Shown here: piece after piece, positions 42,315 through 54,400 of the stretch
Layout: each line of letters begins with the position of its first letter
Numbering within the stretch: position 1 is the stretch's first letter
Assembly (NCBI RefSeq): GCF_964204645.1
Contig: NC_134027.1
Span: forward strand, 11,024,485 to 11,088,484
DNA from: Tubulanus polymorphus
Lineage: Eukaryota; Nemertea; Palaeonemertea; Tubulaniformes; Tubulanidae
Direction of reading: 5' to 3'
Length of the DNA: 64,000 nucleotides
Made by a program: the position numbers and the translations under genes
The notes under the pieces: model-generated
What the model saw: the letters and a program-made list of their open reading frames with translations, nothing else
Databases searched by the model: none
Told to the model about the DNA's origin: nothing

Positions 42315-43155
42315 GTATAAAGCCTAAAGCTAAGCATACATCGACAAAGCGACTGGAGACAACTAGTTGCTAGTGAGCGAGTACCCCGCGCACATCGAAA
42401 AATTAGTAAAAACCAGCAACTGCGTGGCTCATGCCGGTCGCTAGGTCCATAGCGCACACATCGACAGCAACTGAGATGTGGTTTAGCAAATATTCTTGAG
42501 GGCATCACAAGTCACGTGACAAATAGCTTTGTTTTATTCAGTTACAACCATGTGTTGTTGATTATGGAGCGCTCACATCGACGGATATGACTGCGATTGA
42601 GTACAACTAGTTGCTCAAAAGTAGAACATGAGCAACTGGGTGGAACTGGAGATAGATGGACGCTAACCAGTCGTAAGCTCGCTCACATCGACAAATTCGG
42701 AGACAACTAGTTGCCGGCAGTCTTCGGCGCATGAGAGCAACTGGCTGGATACAATCAGTTGCTCGAATTTGTCGATGTGAGCTAGCTTACGATTGGTTAG
42801 CGTCCATCTATCTCCAGTTCTACCCAGTTGCTCGTTTTCTACTTTTGAGCAACTAGTTGTACTCAGTTGCTCTCATATCCGTCGATGTGAGCGCTCCATA
42901 ATCAAAAACACATGGTTTTAACTGACTAAAACAAAGCTATTTGTCACGTGACTTGCCATGCCCTCAAGAATATTTGCTAAAACACATCTCAGTTGCTGTG
43001 GATGTGTGCGCTATGGACCTACGTAGCGACTGGCATGAGCCACGCAGTTGCTGGTTTTCATTAAATTTTCGATCTGAGCGGGGTACTCGCTCACTAGCAA
43101 CTAGTTGTCTCCAGTCAGTCGCTTTGTCGATGTATGCTTAGCTTTAAGCCTACAT
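42315..43155. mobile_element. Large foldback palindrome (arms about 400 bp)
   Basis: The left arm begins with AAAGCCTAAAGCTAAGCATA next to CATCGACAAAGCGACTGGAG; the right arm ends with the inverse, through CTTTGTCGATGTATGCTTAG and CTTTAAGCC. Matching inner blocks include GGAGACAACTAGTTGCTAGT, ATAGCTTTGTTTTA, AATATTCTTGAGGGCAT and GATAGATGGACGCTAACCA, each with its inverse copy. The arms meet near 42735 with CACATCGAC(A/G) and CAACTAGTTG sub-repeats. There is no coding frame. Confidence 0.8.
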
Positions 43156-44983
43156 TGGAAATGAAATGAACAAAAAACCTGTTAAGCAAATACTGAGATA
43201 GAAAATTAAGACACAATGACTCATATGCAAATTGATTCAAGACATTTTAAAGACGGAAAAATGTTTTTGAATAATTGTGATGAAAATACAAAGGAGTACT
43301 AAAAAATTGTGGCGGATCAGTATAACTCAATGTAAGATTCCCATTATGAAGAGACTGGTTACATTTAACACGCGGCTTTACAAATGAATTCATATTTCAG
43401 TAAAAATGATGTTTCTAAACAGTAATTTGCAAGATGATTTCTTTCTTTTCTGTTCCAATTCATGCAAAAGTTACGTTTTCCACGAATGGAATTTTAGCCG
43501 CAAATTTATATTTCGCGGGCTGTCATCACAATCCTATCATACAGAACTGCATTTATTATGCCAATCATCTGTTTTGACGACCTTCCCCTTCAGGCTGAAG
43601 AAACGGGTCAGGATAGAGTCACTGTTTTCGCGAGGTATGTTGTCATTTAATTTGTCCAGCGAGCCACGGCTAATCGCTTGCGTGGTTCCATTAGCTTAAA
43701 CGGGCTTCTTAACGACCAACCTACGCTTACAAGTTACGGAAACTAGAAATCTGTGTTTCTCTTTATTAATACTGCACCTATAAAAAATCGAAATTGTACT
43801 CGCCAGGCAAACAGAATAAAGGTAAGTTTCATTACGTCTTTTTCGTTATCAGAGATACTGGGAACTGTCAAGTCGTCCAATTTGGCAGTGTTTAGGTTGG
43901 AAGAGAAGTCAGCTAAACCGGACGGACGCTCGAAAAGTGGCCAGTCTATCTTGACTTACCCAAGGTCATTTGGGATTATTTATTTATGGGATTCGAACCT
44001 GATCTCACAGTCAATCTACTATGTCTTAACGATTTTCTGGCCCTCCGATTATGTCTTCAAATCTAAAACATATTCAATCAGATGTTAACTATCATCAAGA
44101 TTTATTTCAATGTTTTTTTTCAAATATCTATCGCATGTATTGATTGTTTAGACTGAGTTTAACGGATCGAAAATAGACCTGCTTATTTTGATTGAGTTTT
44201 ACCTATATCGATTATTGCTGCGACATATCGGAAAAGTGAGTTTTTAATTTTTTTGTGGTGTTACCTTTTTTTTAACATTTTGTGCGTGAAGAAATAACGA
44301 GTTTATTTACGAACGAGTTTAACCCCAATTTTGTTTTTCTAGTGATTTTTCTGATTAATCTATAAATAGGTTTAGGAGTTACAGAGATTAATTTTAACGA
44401 CAAAAGTCCTTTTGGCTTTTATTCAATTTCAAATACTCATCAATACATCATTTTTCGATGACGTGCCTCTGACCAGCTGACTCCGCCTCTCTCCCTGGTC
44501 CTTGGGTCCTCTCTGCTCGCATTTGGATATTTTCACTAACCACGTAGGCCTATTTGATTTAAAACCTAACCACCAACCATATTATTGCAGCGGCGTGGCA
44601 AACAACAAGGTCACAAAGCCAAAAAAGAGGCCAAATAAAAAAGGTTTTGGCGCATTCAACTCCACACACAACAGGCACCAGCTCAGAGAGACTGTTGTCA
44701 TCTTCACCAAGATCCATTTTCTGGATACTTTTAAATCACTGTGACTTTAAACCACCAGAAATCCAGTTTCACTAAACCGATTGTCCTCGAAGTTTTCTTA
44801 TTATTATATTCCTTCAGAGGTTCCTTCATCAAAGTCCGTGCTTGATGCGATATCAATACAGAAATAGCAAAAATGACACAATTTTTTCACTTTGAAACTA
44901 GGCATTTTAACACTGTAGTTCGTTAGCAACAAGATAACTTGAGCGATGCTATCTCATCGCTAAACAGCGCATCATTTTTATAT

Positions 44984-45395
44984 GGAAGTGGATATTTTGC
45001 CAATGCGGCATTATTTTAGTAAACGCTATTTTGCCAATGGCTATATATAATAAGATATAGTAATAATAATATAACAATAACATCATTATATTCGGTTTAG
45101 GGAAAGGGTTTCGTTTAGAGGGTCCAAAGGGTTTAGAGGGTCCAAAGGGTTAGGATAAGGTGAGGCTATATGTAGGGAGAACTTACGGGTGGTGTTGAGT
45201 GAGCCAGGTGGTCTAGGTTTGAATCCCGCTCTATGCTACTATTTTCTTTAACTCTGTTCTCCACACTTTCCTTGATATTTCTAAGTCACGCACCTCAGTG
45301 CGCATGCGTAACGTCAATTAGCCAATCAGAACGCACCATTGGCAAAAAATAGGAATAATGCTGCATTGGCAAAATATCCACTGCCTTTTTGTATC
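44984..45395. mobile_element. Foldback/TIR element (GTGGATATTTTGCCAATGC)
   Basis: The terminal inverted repeats are GGAAGTGGATATTTTGCCAA on the left and TTGGCAAAATATCCACTGCC on the right. The interior has a GGGTTTAGAGGGTCCAAA minisatellite (about 45105-45160) and a tRNA-like B-box string GGTTTGAATCCC. A diverged partner starting AAAAGTGGATGTTTTGCC lies at 45888-46070. Confidence 0.65.
45105..45160. repeat. Short minisatellite (GGTTTAGAGGGTCCAAA)
   Basis: About 18-bp units, GTTTAGAGGGTCCAAAGG, are repeated two to three times in tandem within the foldback element. Confidence 0.7.
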
Positions 45396-47393
45396 TGAAA
45401 TTTAATTGTACTAAATCAGATTTATCAACAAAATGATATGTAAATGAACAAACGTAAGATGTCATAAGGCTAGTGTAGATAGTTTATTTAACAAAATTGG
45501 TTGTTTATTTGCTGAGATATCGCAGTTTGAACACAGACAAAAATGCTGACAGTAGTTGTGTCGGCAAAAGTCATGCTTGAATGAACGTGTCTGGGTGGGT
45601 GGGTACACTGGGATCGTAGAGCGACGTAGATCACTGTGGAGACAGCCACACTGCAGGACTGGTCATCCAGCCCATAATTTATCTAGCAAGTTCCTCTGTA
45701 GCTCAGTGGAATAAGGCGTGATGCTGTTGCATTCACTATCACTGCTGAGTGACAAGTGGGTATGAGTCCTGCTGGCTGAATACTGCTAGTGTGCGGGCAA
45801 CACTTCAAAGGCCTGGTTAATTAAATACAATCGGGTTCAGTCTTGGGGAAACCAAGATCCAAACGATGTACAGCAAAAACAAACATACTTAAAAGTGGAT
45901 GTTTTGCCGTGACGCCATTATTTGAGGCCTATATTATAAGATATAGGCCCTACTAGTAAAATTAACAATAAAATCATTTTATTAGGTAGGCCTATTAGCT
46001 TCGATAGGGTTATGGTCTAGAAAGTTTAGAGTAAGGTTTAGGGTCTGTTTTACAGACGGATAGGGCAAATTTAATTACATATGTAAAACAGTGTGAGATT
46101 GTCCTTTCTTTAAGCATAACTGAACGCATCACTCATGATTTGTTTATGATTTAGATGTTATCATAGTATCATAAGGTAATATAAAATACTAACAAGTTAC
46201 AAATCAAACATTTAGCTTAATATTAGAATAAACTGTATGTTTTCAATTAAGCTAGTTGCTAGTTTTATAAACTGCTGGTTCGCCTATTATCTTTAACCTA
46301 GGGGTTTACTCAACTTAAATGGGATGACTCCATATTGATAATGTTAAAACATGGCCCATTAGAAAGAAAAATATTTTACCAACAGAAAAAGGCTTTAGCG
46401 ACTGCATTTTGCAAATACCTGGTGAAAAATATGAAAAAAAAATATTGGGTCTCTGGCTTCCGTTACGAGACAATTATTTTCATACTGTCTCGTGCTGTCT
46501 GTCTGTGTGTCTGTCCTTCAGTTACTCCCAGCGCGCCCCCTAGCACAGAACTAGGCACTAAAAACTCCGGTTTCGTGAAATGACCTTGAAGATGACCTCA
46601 TAATTGACGATAATGGGGTGGAAATTCAGAGACAAAATTTATATACAACATCTGGCCTATCCAAAATGCATCGGGAATAAACGCATGGGAATTTCAGAAT
46701 TCAAAATTGCCCTAGATACAACATCCGAAATTCAAGGGGAACTAATGCATGGGAATTTCAGAGTGCCTGATGCATATCTCAGTGATAAAAGATTCAAGCC
46801 TGAGCCCCGAGAACTGCTATCACTGGTGGCTTGTTTTATTATTAAGTCGCCGCTTGTGCACAAGTTGCCAATTGAGGACACCTAAATAAATATATATATA
46901 TATACATTGTAAATCATTCAACTCTGAAATTTCTTAGTCATGTTACTCACTAGTGTTTTATTACTCACGAGTGATTTACAACTATTGCACAAGTTAACAG
47001 TTCTGAGAGCCTAACATTTGTTTTTGTCATACGCAATATGAGCCAGTTATATTATTAGTAGTTTGTTCGTTTAACGTAGTTTTGTAATGTAGATGCCTCT
47101 GAAGAGGATCTTAATACAGTCGAACCTGCTCAATCGAGATCAGTTTGAACCGATGAACTTCATTTGGGTGAATGGGATTATAAGTGATTCCAGGATCAGA
47201 TCGAAATCCAGTTTAAATTGATAGGATTGTAATCCAGTTTCAGCCGATTTGACTGTATAAGCAAGTTTATCAGGTGAATCATTTAATCGGAATTTTTGTT
47301 TTCGTGAATTCGATGTGATTTAAGAAATATGTATTTCATCATTATTTAGATGCCTAAAAGGCAAAAACGATAATTTGATATTTGATATAACGG

Positions 47394-47730
47394 CATCCTC
47401 CCCCGGCAGGGATTCGAACCTGATGGCATCGAGATTGCCACGGCACGAAACCCTGCCATAATCGACCGTGTGCGCAGATACATGCGCAGTTCAGATGATG
47501 TGATTTTTAGCCAATCAGATATCCCGTTTTATTTTAGCCCAGATTTCCCATTTATAGTTCTTCCTTGAAATTTGCCTCAACGATTATACAACGAGTAATC
47601 TGATAGGTGCCGCCAGTTTTCGTTCGGAAAGCTGCGCATGTACCTGCGCACCCGGTCTACTGATGCAGGGGTTCGTGCCGTGGCTGAGTGTAGCGATGCC
47701 ATCAGGTTCGAGTCCCTGCAGAGGGAGGAT
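47394..47730. mobile_element. Long-TIR MITE (MULE-like) with perfect 10-bp target duplication
   Basis: The element reads CATCCTCCCCCGGCAGGGAT...GAGGGAGGAT. The duplication gatataacgg is at 47384-47393 and 47731-47740. Terminal arms of about 95 bp include GATTCGAACCTGATGGCATC and its inverse GATGCCATCAGGTTCGAGTC. It is the same family as 15672-16002. Confidence 0.8.
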
Positions 47731-48455
47731 GATATAACGGTAGACTCCTAACGACCTGAATCAATTGGAACCAATGATTTTAGTTTGGGTGAGATGACTT
47801 TCAAGTTTCACAATGTAGATTTCACTAAATGATCTATTGCCCTGGTTCGGTGAAAATTTAACTTGAAAAAGAAGTCTGCTGCAATTATTTTTCTAAATAA
47901 TGATTTTAGAATAAGCATAAGTTACCGGTACTTTGCTTACTAGCATTTGACTACAATTTGCCTGTGGTCATTTCAATCTTTGCAGAAAAATATTTTAAGC
48001 CTATCACCGCAAAGCAAAATTCCTACAGCTGTCAGGTGCAGTTAATTAACATTATTAACGGTGGGTCACTTGATGTATTGACAGTTTATTATCATAACGA
48101 TCTATTAACTCTCCATGTCTGTGCCATGGTGGTGAACAGGCTTTTTAAGCTGCATATCTGTCGCCTTCTGTATGGATTGGCCTTCCAAGAAATTTAATGT
48201 TCAGTAATCAGGATATTGGGATACGAAAGTGATACAGAACTTGAAATCTTATATCCAGGCTACGAGCAATTATATGAAATAATTGCTCGTAGATCCAGGA
48301 ATGACTGGTATGTACGAACCCTTTGTAAAGTATATACAGTGAGTTTGATTTTAGGGAAACGGTGCTATATGAAATATATCTTTATCATCATGAACTCGGA
48401 ATCCAATTATTTGCGGTGATAACTAACATTGATTTTCGCGATTGTTCTGTTGCAG

Positions 48456-51400
48456 TGTTTCGCAGATTTTTAAAACTTCGATTTCTTAGTCAACTGAAAA
48501 TGGCTGGGTATACGGCTGGACAGAGGCGAACGGTGCTCACCGTGGAGAATATGAATCCGCACGTGAGGAAAATGGAGTACGCAGTTCGTGGAGCTATCGT
48601 CGTACGCGCTAAAGAGATCGATAAGGAAATCAAATCTGTGAGTATCTATAAATTAATGCAAAACTATGTACCAAATAGTGTCGCCGTGGAGATGAATTGG
48701 GCCTTGAAATTTTGTGTGGTAGTCAATCATTGTATAAATTAATGCAACGGGTATAAACGGGTGTGAAACTATTTATAGGGGGGCCAAACGGAGGCAGACA
48801 AAATTTCAGCCAATCAGTAAGCAGGAATTCTAATTATTGGCTCTTACTGCATCAAAACAATTCTACAGTACAATATCCTTTTGCAGTCACAATGGCCCAG
48901 TTAGTAGAGCACAGGATGGATCAGGAGTTTGAGTCCCGCATAGCTCAGTACATATTTTGTTTACCTCGGATATTTCAAAGTCTCCACGGGTACAGGTCAT
49001 CAAAGCTCATAGGGTCTCCACCGGCATGGACACATAGATTTTAAATGGCCCGACTTAATTCCATTGCGAATAAATTGAACAGTTTGAACAGTCAGGGCCA
49101 AAGGTGGTTCCCACGGGTATTACTCTAGGTATTATTAATATCATTCACAGGGGTGGATCCAGACAGGAGCGGCCGATCACAGAATATTCAAACTGGGGCT
49201 AATTTCATTGTCAGTCAAGACTTCGCTTTAAGACCATCTTGGTTCCTTGTTTAATCTTACAAGTTAAGGTCAGTCTTAAAACTTAAGACTATCATTGGAT
49301 TTAACCCTTTTGCTTCGACCAATTATGTGCTGCTGGGGTCCCTAAATTAAACACATAATCAAAGCAATTTAGATAAAACAAAACCATTTATTTTTGATTG
49401 GGCCTTATTTATGATGGTGTTTCCTTGATGAAAATAGCTAGAGATATTTCTTCTGAATTCCGACCGCCATCAGAACGCGACAGCATAAGACATGCAATGG
49501 GCACATCACGTGGTGCCACCAGCTGGCTAACCACCTGAGCTAACTGCCGAAAGTTTTGCCACTTTAAGAAAAAAATCCGAACTAAGTTGTCTTGTATACA
49601 CATATTGAATGTCAATTGTATGATGAGCCCAGCTCTTCATAGACAGCAAAAAAGGTTTAGTCGCAACTGAGCTCAAGGCATTATGAGCCATCTCTGTCTC
49701 CAGTGGGTGGCTACTGGTGAACCTCGGTTTCGGCATCCGCGAAAAAAGAATGTCCGTGATGTGAAATCTTGCAATCTTGCTTTTTGGTTATAGGGTGTAA
49801 AGAAGCCATTTCCGGATGTGATCAGTTGTAACATAGGAGACGCCCACGCAATGGGTCAGAAACCTTTGACGTTTATCCGACAGGTCAGTAGTTGTACAAC
49901 TGATAATTTCGAATCATGAGAATAAATCAATTGCCATTTTTACAACGGACAAATTTAAGAAAAATGATTACTAATCCTTTCAATAGTATTATTAATATAT
50001 CAGCCCCTGGCTGGGCAAAGCCTATTTAGAGTCCTACCTACAAAATCCTCGAGAACTGTCAGTTTGACAGGATTGGTTCCTCGATATGAAGTTACCTATG
50101 TAAATTATAAAATGTAACTGAAATCGAAACACATTTCAGACACTTTTGACATGATCACATGGCATTGAATTGTCGTTGAATTGATGTACGTTTGATGCAA
50201 TAGTCCTGAATGTAATCTACTTGCAGGTGATCGCGTGCTGTACGAATCCAGAACTGCTTAACTCAGGAAAATATCCGCAAGACGTTATGGACAAAGCCAA
50301 GCGAATTCTAGCTGACTGTAAAGGTGGCAGTCTAGGTATGTAAGTGCTAAGTTCACTGCGTCAGTGAAGTGATGTAAACACCCCGAGAGCTTCATCATGG
50401 AATTTCGAACCATAAAATGTATATCCCCGGGGCCCTATGACTCCTTGTTTCCTTAAAAAAACTTCCGAACAGAAAATGCTTTTAAAGGTGCTTGGAAGCC
50501 CCTTGATTTGAGCAAAATGCACTTCAATTTTGAGAAAAAGGCTACTAGAAGACTTTGTAGTTGAACAGTAGACTACCCTTAAATTGATATGGTTGGGACC
50601 AGGACTTCTTTTTACCCAAAAGCAAGTTTAGTAGTGTTAGGATAGAAATTTACTTACAAAACCACCAAACAATTCCTTGAAATCGGGAATTTTCTCCTCA
50701 TAAACTCCTTATATCCAAGAATGACCGATTTGTAGGGACCCTGTATCCTATCTAAAAAAACGTCTACTACTATTCATCCGCACCTGTAAGAATTTATGTT
50801 ATTGATGAATTACCAATTTGGATTGGGGTGCAATTCAGCTCGATGTTATTTAAGCGACGAATCCAGAACTTGCCTTGACAATTCCTCATTATCGGCATGC
50901 CTACATGAAATATCCACTTTGTAAACATGTATTAAGATTCTAATGAAACAAGTGTTAAGATTCTAATGATGTTTGTAATATGTATTTTGTAGGATCCTAC
51001 AGTGATAGTTTAGGCCTCGAGATTATCAGACGTGATATAGCCGATTACATTACGAAACGAGATGGACATCCCGCCGATTGGCAGAACTGTTTCCTTAGCA
51101 CTGGCGCTAGTGACGGTATCAAGGTCAGTGTTCGCATAACTGGCAAGCGGATAATGAACTTAATTCTCCTTGTATCTTAGGGTACGTTAGACATCCCCTC
51201 GAGAACGCCATCGTTGTAGGTTCATGTTCGGATACAACCTCCTGTTATAGGCTACCATCCAACAATCCTCCTTCATTGCCACGATCTATTTTAACAATGG
51301 GGTATATCCGCGGGTTAAGACGAGATGATATATACCAGTGCTGTTCGCTGGCTTACAGCGGACATATCAAATCCAGGAAGCCAACCTACTGCCATCTTAT

Positions 51401-54400
51401 AGGTTTGCTATTGGGGGACGCAGTCAGATCATTGTTGCCCAGGACCCAGTTCCACAGTTCTGAGTTAAGATTTGACTCAGAGTTAACATGTTGAAAATGA
51501 ACTACCGGTGATTTTACCTCGGAGTTAACTCTAACTCACAACTGTGGAACCAGTTCCAGTATGTTTTAATTTGAAATACTTGTAGCTGAGACATAAGCTA
51601 AATTTTAAAAACTGTATAAATCTCAGTTATGGAAAGAATGCTAACATGGGTTTTCGTCCAACATTCAGCTTCATTTGGGAGAACACATAGTCCTGATGTA
51701 TGGCTAACTATAGATATTTTTGTCCCCCTTAATTTAACAGTCGATGTTGAAGTTGATGATGACTGGTGAAGACGGAAATAAGAGAGCCGGTATCATGATC
51801 CCTATTCCACAATATCCTCTTTATTCAGCCACGAATTCTGAATACAACGCTTATCAGGTAACTGATGTGGAAACGATTTAGGTGGCTGCTTTCTGCTATA
51901 TACTACCAAATATTTGAAAATATATATTTTGTATATTATATTCTGCACTGCATTTACGACTATCATTAGCCACAAATGTTTGGAGACTTGAGTTTGAAAT
52001 CCGCTACAGTATACGAATTGAAAAGATTAAAAGCGAATTTCATTGATCAAAACTTTAAATGAAAAGAAATTTTGAATTTACCCAATTAGCTTATTTTCCC
52101 CTGTGTATATATATACCCCTTGCTTTAAGTTATTCCCTTGCGCCTGACAATGATCTCAAGCGAGAGTGCAAAATGTCTTTTGATTTTAACTTTGGATAAA
52201 TAGAATTTACTTTTATTCTTTTGAATTTTGAATATAGCGCTGGTTTTAAACTAACTATCAATTCTCCACGTCAGAGTATGGCTATTCTACTGCTTGTATA
52301 CTTCAACACAGTGATTCAACTTTGTCAGACTTTGGACGATAAAAACTTTCACCAACGCCTTTTCATGCCGTAATAAAATGTTGTGTACCACCGCTAAGCC
52401 TCGCTGAAACGTAAACGTTTTAAACTGATTGCAGGTGAATTATTATCTAAACGAGGAGAGAAACTGGGGTTTGGACGTTTCCGAATTGGAACGATCGATC
52501 AACGAAGCCCGCGATAAATGTCAAGTGCGAGCGATCGTTATAATCAATCCAGGCAATCCGACCGGGCAAGTTTTGACGAAAGAGAATATTCAGGATATCA
52601 TCAAATTCGCGAAGAAAGAACATTTGTTTATTCTAGCCGATGAGGTATGTCTGACATGTCTGTTATGGTTTTCACTACTCCAAATAGTGACATTGCTATT
52701 CTCAACCCATAGCCCATTACCCCTAACCTGCAGGTATATCAGTCATCAGGGCCATACCTAGCATTTGAATTTTGGGAGAGCAGGGAAACATGAAAAAGGG
52801 CAATTCTACTGGACATAGAAATGATATTTGCAAAAAGGGCACTTTTCCGAAATTTCTGTCGAAGGTACTAGGGAGGCAATTTCTTGGAGCCAATCTATCA
52901 GGCCAGGTACCAATTCCCAGTGGACAGGAGAGGAATTGAGGATAAGTGTCTTTAGTACAGGTACACTTAAAGATAGATTGAGTTTCAGATTCGTGAGCTG
53001 ACACCTTAACTGTACCACACTACTACAGCATTCTTAACTAGCCCATACTACTACAGCATTGTTTGTCGTGTGTTCTGGTAGATTTGCCCTCAAGCAATAT
53101 GAAAATTTTGCCTCTGTTCTCAGGTTTATCAACACAACATCTATGCAGCCGGTTCGGAATTTCACTCCTTCAAGAAAGTTATGACCGAAATGGGCCCGGA
53201 ATACAGTCAAATGGAATTAGCTTCTTTCATGTCTACGTCTAAAGGTTATATGGGAGAGTAAGTACGCTGGCTAAATTTTCTGTCATACTGAAGGTCAGAT
53301 CTGCAATTGCAAAAATGCCCCATACAACAGTCCCAAGAATAAATCACCGGGTAGTGTTTCTTGCATCGTTTATTAGCACAGCATAGCCCCAGCAGGCATT
53401 CACTTGAAGAAGTATGTACCATTATCTGGAGCCAAAAGACTGGCGCGGTCAGAATTAAGATAGGTGGCAGTTGTTGTTCGCCAAAAGTGTGTCTATATCT
53501 CAAGAAAGGAGCAATTATTAACCCTTTCAGTGCTGACTAATCAATACCCTGTAGTGCTGGAGATAATTTGAAAATTTAGAAAAATTCCAACCTAGTGTAT
53601 TGAATAACGGGAATACCACTATAGTGCGTATACACCGCGGCGCGGTGTATCGTTAGTTACTAATATTTCACTATGTTTGACAGTTGCTGCCATCTTTCAA
53701 TAAAAACTAATTACATCAATACACCGCAATGTGGTGTTCTAGCAAAATCCATTACCGATTCATACACCGTACTGCGGTGTAGACGCACTGAAAGGGTTAA
53801 TCTCTTTTTTTGCATGTTTGGTATAATAAGTTTTGTAAGGATTTTTATGATTTTTCTCCATTTGTAGGTGTGGTTATCGTGGTGGTTATTGTGAGGTGAT
53901 TAATCTCGATCCCGGAGTGAAAGCTCAACTTTACAAATCGCTGTCGGCTAAACTTTGCCCAACCGTGTCTGGTCAGGTAGGTTGTGTAGTCTACAAAAAG
54001 AACAGTTCCCGAATTGCCAATCTGTTTAGGGTACTGGTTCTGGGCACTGCTTATTGTGATAATCAATGAATCCACTTTTAGCCAGGTTTGCTAGTAGTTA
54101 GGCTTATTATTGGTTATCCGCATTCAATCAATTTCATTTGCAAATTTTTCCTCATTGAACTAACTATTATCTGAAGTGACTGAACAATGACAAAAAGTCA
54201 ATCTCGTATTTGGAAGCTCAATAATTTAAGCGCCAAAAAATCCAGTTGATTGAAAGTTGATTGAAAGAACTGATGATAGATAATAGATAACTTTATTCAT
54301 CCTGACAATGTCAATTGTATAAGGACGTAGAAAAACATATCAATACACTTTGTAAGAAACAAAATATTTACAGAATATTTCAACATATCTATAGAATATT

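Larger units (their letters stand above)
41975..48455. other. Intergenic region between the C18orf63 homologue and GPT, repeat-dominated
   Basis: It contains the large palindrome (42315-43155), a foldback element (44984-45395) with a diverged second copy (45888-46070), tRNA-like fragments (near 43985, 45190 and 45690), a repeat near 46470-46900 with a short AT microsatellite (46888-46905), pogo-like ends (from 47114) and a long-TIR MITE (47394-47730). No conserved coding exon was recognised. First exons and promoters of the flanking genes may lie here. Confidence 0.5.

Noticed and set aside
46604-46885. 93-residue plus-strand frame as a gene
   Set aside because: It lies in a repeat with internal direct copies of GCATGGGAATTTCAGA and has no family motif.
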